This document shows positions 59,961 through 64,000 of a stretch of DNA of 64,000 nucleotides, piece by piece (position 1 is the stretch's first letter; each line of letters starts with the position of its first letter). This DNA is from Chiua virens. Taxonomy: Eukaryota > Basidiomycota > Agaricomycetes > Boletales > Boletaceae. Under the pieces are notes generated by a model. That model was not told the origin of the DNA. It worked only from the letters and a program-made list of their open reading frames with translations, and made no database searches. The stretch is from positions 124,001-188,000 of the forward strand of contig JAHNUO010000016.1 of NCBI GenBank assembly GCA_019787685.1. Reading direction: 5' to 3'. Position numbers and translations under genes: made by a program.

Positions 59961-60797
59961 TGCAGGTGTGCGTGTTTGTACAATCGCGATCGTGCTCCTG
60001 GTGAGAATAAAGTCAAGTTTGCTGGGTATGCTGATAGCCAGGACGATACCGTTTTATACCCATCGTCCCTCGCGTGCTTCAGGCAAACTCGCAAAGCGTG
60101 GTGGACCTTCCCTACATGGCCTAGTGGTCCATTCACCGTGACGAACAAAGTGACTGTCTTCCACAGGTCCCTTGGAAACATTCACGAAAAGGACGACGCG
60201 CTTGGCCGTTGCTTTAGCCGTCTCTAACCCGAGTCGCGCTCTTTGTTGATCCTATACAATGATCAAACCTATGATCCAATGCCGACAGAGCCTTGGCCTT
60301 CTCCACTCACGTCCCACACATCCCACCATGATGCCCTCGATCAGAATCAAACAGAGGCGAGGACCACGACGATCAGCGCATTTGCGATCCTTGAACATGA
60401 TGGCCACAACGATGTACCACCTAAACTTCAAAAGGCCAGAAGACTCCGCTCTCCGATACGTCACAACAAGGTCAAGACCAACGACATTGTTATTCCAGAT
60501 CCGTGACAGTTGTTAATGTGTAAGTAATTACATCTAAGTAGATAATGAGCGTGGTAGTACTACAGAATGCGTAGTGGTGCTGTTTGTCCAGTGGATGGCC
60601 AATTGAGGGGAAAGATAGAGAAAAAGGAGAATAACGTGAACGGTCGAAAGGTAGAGGGGGTTTCCAAGCGATGTCGGCATCTTCGCGTTTCATGATCCAA
60701 GAAATAGAAAATAAGAAAGAAGGTGATGAGGACGTGTAAGCGTGCAGTGGCAAGAATAAGAAAATAATGCAATGCGATCAAGGAGAAAACGTTGTGT
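59961..60797. other. Intergenic, 3' flank of the ABC transporter
   Basis: Short frames only; no RNA gene or repeat recognised. Confidence 0.4.
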
Positions 60798-63700
60798 TCA
60801 ATGACCGAGCCATTCGCCCCCGCTCGCGAGCTTGGCAAACAGCCCCTTGCGCTCCATGAGCGCCTCGTATCGTCCCTCCTCTGCCACCCGCCCATCTTCG
60901 ATGACCACGACCCGATCACACATTCGCATCACCTCGACCTTGTGCGTCACCATCACCGTCGTCCGCCCGATCTTGGCACCCCGAATCGCCTCAAGAACCG
61001 CAGCCTGGTTCGCACCGTCGAGCGCCGACGTACACTCGTCGAGGATGAGGACCTGTGAGGGGCGAACCAGGGCGCGCGCGATTTGAAGACGTTGTGCTTG
61101 TCCGCCCGAGATGAGCGCGGCGTTCTCACCCACGAGGGTGTCATATCCTCGGGGGAGTGACATGACGAAATCGTGCACATTGGCAGCGCGGGCGGCCCGT
61201 ATGACGTCGTCCTCGGTAACTTGTCCAAAGTGTCCGTAGGCAATGTTCTCGCGGATGGAGCCGTCGAAGAGGTTTGGTGTTTGGTTCACGACTGCGATAT
61301 GATTGCGTAGATGGTGGACGTCAGTGTGGCGGATGTTGTGTACGCCAACGGAGATGGTTCCCAAGGTGGGCTCGTATAGTCTTTGTAGCAAAGCAGCGAC
61401 AGTCGATTTTCCACACCCAGAAGCACCAACGAGCGCGACGCACTCGCCCTCTGCGACTTTCATCGAAAAGTTGTCCAATACGGTCGTATCGGGATTGGTT
61501 GGGTAGGTAAACGACACGTTCTTTAGTACGAGGTCCCCGGTGATCGGTGGACGTAGTATGCCTTGGGATTCGCTCGTTCCATCCCTGGAAAGCTTTACCA
61601 ACTGGAAAAGATCTGTCGTCGCTTGGACACTCTTGGCTATCCTTTGAGTGAACCCCATGATCTGGCTACCGATCGTGACCGTGAAGACAACGAGGTTGAG
61701 CGTTTGGACCATCTGGAGATACGTGTAGGTGCCCTTGGCGACGAGAACCGCGCTCACGTAGAACAAGAGCGCTTCGGCAAGGTAGATCAAGGCGGAAGCA
61801 ACGCCATATGAGCCACCCTCGACGAAAGCGCCACGAACTCCAGTGGACAGACACGTAGAAGTAGCTTTGTCGAACTCGCCCTGCAGAATCGGCTCGAGGG
61901 ACATGGCACGGATACTACGAATGTTTAGGATCGTCTGCGCCAGCATGAGTGACGGGAACATGATGAACAATGATAGTATGAACATACCTCGTAGTAGACC
62001 CTCGCAACTTCCTCACGAGCGCGTTTGTTCCTGACCTCATTCTTCGCGACCAACGCCGCCTGAAGAGCCATGACACCGACAAAAACGGGTCCGATAGCGA
62101 TACCCACGAGGGTCAGTTGCCAACCCCACGCCATGGCCCAAACCAGTCCTAAACTTATCATGGCTACGGCCACCACGAACTGACCTAAGACGACAGCCAA
62201 AAGCGTGCGTGCGTCATCAGCATCTCTGACGAGGACTTGAGCGAGTATGGGCGGGGAATGAGCGGGAGAATCAAACCATGCCTTGTCCTGGGAAAGAACG
62301 CGGGAGAAGGCGATGTTACGCAAGTACGTCACCCAATGAATGGCAGATGTTTCCATGAGGAAGTATTTGAAGCCCATGAGAAGGCCATCAACAGCGGCCA
62401 TACCAAGGACGAGGGCACCGTAGGAGTTGATCGTAGCCGCGCCGGGATTCGCAGATACCTGATACATAAGCTTGGAAAGAAGGAAAGAGAAGATGGGCGT
62501 CATAGCACCGCTCAATAAGCATACGACGAGACCGAGGAAGAGAATGTGCTTCGCGGGGATCGTTGGGTATATGAGACGCAACGTGGCGATGAGACCGGGT
62601 GTAGGGTGAGATTCTGGGGTACCAGGCGCCGTGGTTTCCTCTGATATTCGAGAGGAAACAGTAACGGCAGGCGCCCTCCTTGCACGCTTCTGGCGTCTTC
62701 CAGCGGCCTGCTCCGCGGAACGCTTCAGATTGTTCTTCTCGCCCTCAAATTCATCGTCATCTTCAACCATTGGCCGAGGAGTTACCAAACTGAAGGGGTC
62801 GGTAAATGAAGGGGTGGTCGGCGTGAACTGCAAACTCATCCGGCGACCGTCGTAGGTACGTGGTGGGACAGCGAGCGAAGGAGTCATGATCGATACACTC
62901 GAAGGTCTTCTGGGTCTACCAGGAGCACCAGCCTGGAACTCGGCAGCGTGTTTCAGGGCGATAGTTGGAAGAGGGGGAACTTCATCGCGGAGGTTACCAT
63001 TCGCTTTCGTCAACTCAGCGACAACATCGGACATCCACCCTCCAATTGTCGTAGTGAGGGGGCGGACAGCAGCAAGGGTCGGGGCGAAACTATGATGCTT
63101 GTTCTTAGCCCATTGAGTGTCGCGCGCCTCCTCATCTTGGGAGGCAAGGATGTCCGCAATTTCCTCGTAGACGGGCGGGCGATCATCGGACTCGTCGTCC
63201 ACACAACTACTTTGGTGTAACATCCTGTGCCACTCCCCATCAGCCTTTTCCAGCTCTGCACGGAATCCTTGTTCGGCAATGCGGCCCTCGCGCATAACGT
63301 ACACGAAGTCGTCGGGGTTGATACTCAAGAGATCATGAGTGATGATGATCGTGGTCTTCTTGACGCGTGAGCGCCACGCCCGAATTGCAGCGGTCGTCAG
63401 ATGGCGCGTGGCAGGGTCTAACGCCGACGTCGATTCATCTATAGCACATAAATCGTAAGCAATGATCATCCAACGTAGATGGACAGAGCCTACCAAGTAT
63501 AAGGACCTCAGGATCACGTATCCTCGCCCTCGCGAGTGCCAGTCGCTGCCTCATACCTCCGCTCAACACGATACCGCCTTCGGCATTACTGCTCTCCCCA
63601 CTCCCAGCGAGGGTGGTTTCGTATCCTGCCTCAAGTCCTGAGACCCACCCCTCTAGCATCGCAAGCCGGCACGCTTCCTCTACCTCCGTGCGAGTCACAT

Positions 63701-64000
63701 CTTCGACGCGTCTCCCACTTCCAACTGCACCGAGGGCAACGTTCCAATGAATGGAGCCCCTGAAAACCTGTGCTCCAACACCAGCTGAGCCTTGCGTAAC
63801 GCCTGCGACGTGTCGCCGGACCCAAGCAACGTCGAGATAACGCAAGTCTTGCTCGTCAAGGAGAACTTCACCTTTTCCGAGCGCAGGGGTATAACAACCG
63901 AGGAGGATCGATCCGATTGTGGATTTACCGCATCCAGAGGGACCGACAATAAACGTTGTTTCATGAGAAGGAATAAACATATCAACATCGGAGAGAACAG
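60798..64000 (-). CDS. ABCB full transporter, Ste6 (a-factor exporter)-like, N-terminus outside window
   Basis: Visible exons: 63494-64000 (open to the edge), 61988-63438 and 60798-61934, joined by 55- and 53-bp introns. They encode about 1,030 C-terminal residues. Order: NBD1 (Walker A GPSGCGKST, signature LSGGMRQRLALARA, Walker B/D-loop LILDESTSALD formed over an intron, switch IIITHD). A basic, Ser/Pro-rich linker with KRARRAPAV and an acidic VEDDDEFEGEK follows. TMD2 has at least five hydrophobic helices (ILFLGLVVCLLSGAMTPIF etc.). NBD2 has Walker A GASGCGKST, signature ISGGQAQRLQIARA and LILDECTSALD. Both nucleotide sites look complete. Linker and TMD2 character resemble basidiomycete Ste6 homologues, which export farnesylated mating pheromone at the plasma membrane; a general multidrug exporter is the alternative. 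No frame slip seen. Confidence 0.85.

Overview
This is a 64 kb stretch of nuclear DNA from a filamentous basidiomycete, most likely Agaricomycetes. The evidence is dense short introns (mostly 42-115 bp, GT-AG, one GC-AG), no operons, and several families typical of mushroom-forming fungi: a C2/TPR protein, DUF6533-like seven-helix proteins, a basidiomycete HNH family, WD40 proteins with long low-complexity tails, multi-exon P450s and a Ste6-type ABC transporter. The species cannot be named from the sequence. No rRNA, tRNA, CRISPR or prokaryotic signal was recognised.

Layout. 0-10 kb: 3' part of a C2/TPR gene (-), a Ser/Pro-rich protein (-), a Zn2Cys6 transcription factor (+) and an uncharacterised protein (-). 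10-17 kb: two decayed tandem DUF6533-like genes, a relic of a WD40-protein tail, and a 622-bp hAT-like MITE with target-site duplication. 19.7-27.2 kb: an intact-looking P450 (+) converging on a large gene (-) that fuses an FAD/GMC-type oxidoreductase to a class-3-lipase-like domain. 30.9-40 kb: a WD40 fragment, an HNH-domain gene (-), and a 2.2-kb direct tandem duplication carrying two WD40 genes (-), the second frameshifted. 41.8-42.4 kb: an AT-rich foldback element. 43.2-44.3 kb: another WD40 tail (+). 45.4-47.4 kb: a divergent pair, universal stress protein (-) and WW-domain protein (+). 49.8-53.4 kb: a second, inverted copy of the oxidoreductase-lipase fusion (+), followed by a truncated P450 (-). 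55.7-56.4 kb: a near-perfect 670-bp foldback element. 56.7-58.9 kb: a second full-length P450 (+). 60.8 kb to the end: an ABCB/Ste6-like transporter (-), truncated by the window edge.

The most interesting unit is P450 + oxidoreductase-lipase fusion, present twice as a head-out inverted pair about 22 kb apart. In both copies the nucleophile of the lipase elbow is Gly (GHGIGG) instead of Ser, so the C-terminal half looks like a catalytically dead hydrolase attached to a flavoenzyme. This could be a small oxidative metabolism locus; the substrate is unknown.

A caution for the whole window: at least ten recognisable coding regions change frame by one base, mostly within runs of two to six identical bases. 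In several genes total exon length becomes divisible by three once these are allowed for. This pattern suggests either an insufficiently polished assembly or recent decay, and I flag it instead of calling every such gene a pseudogene.
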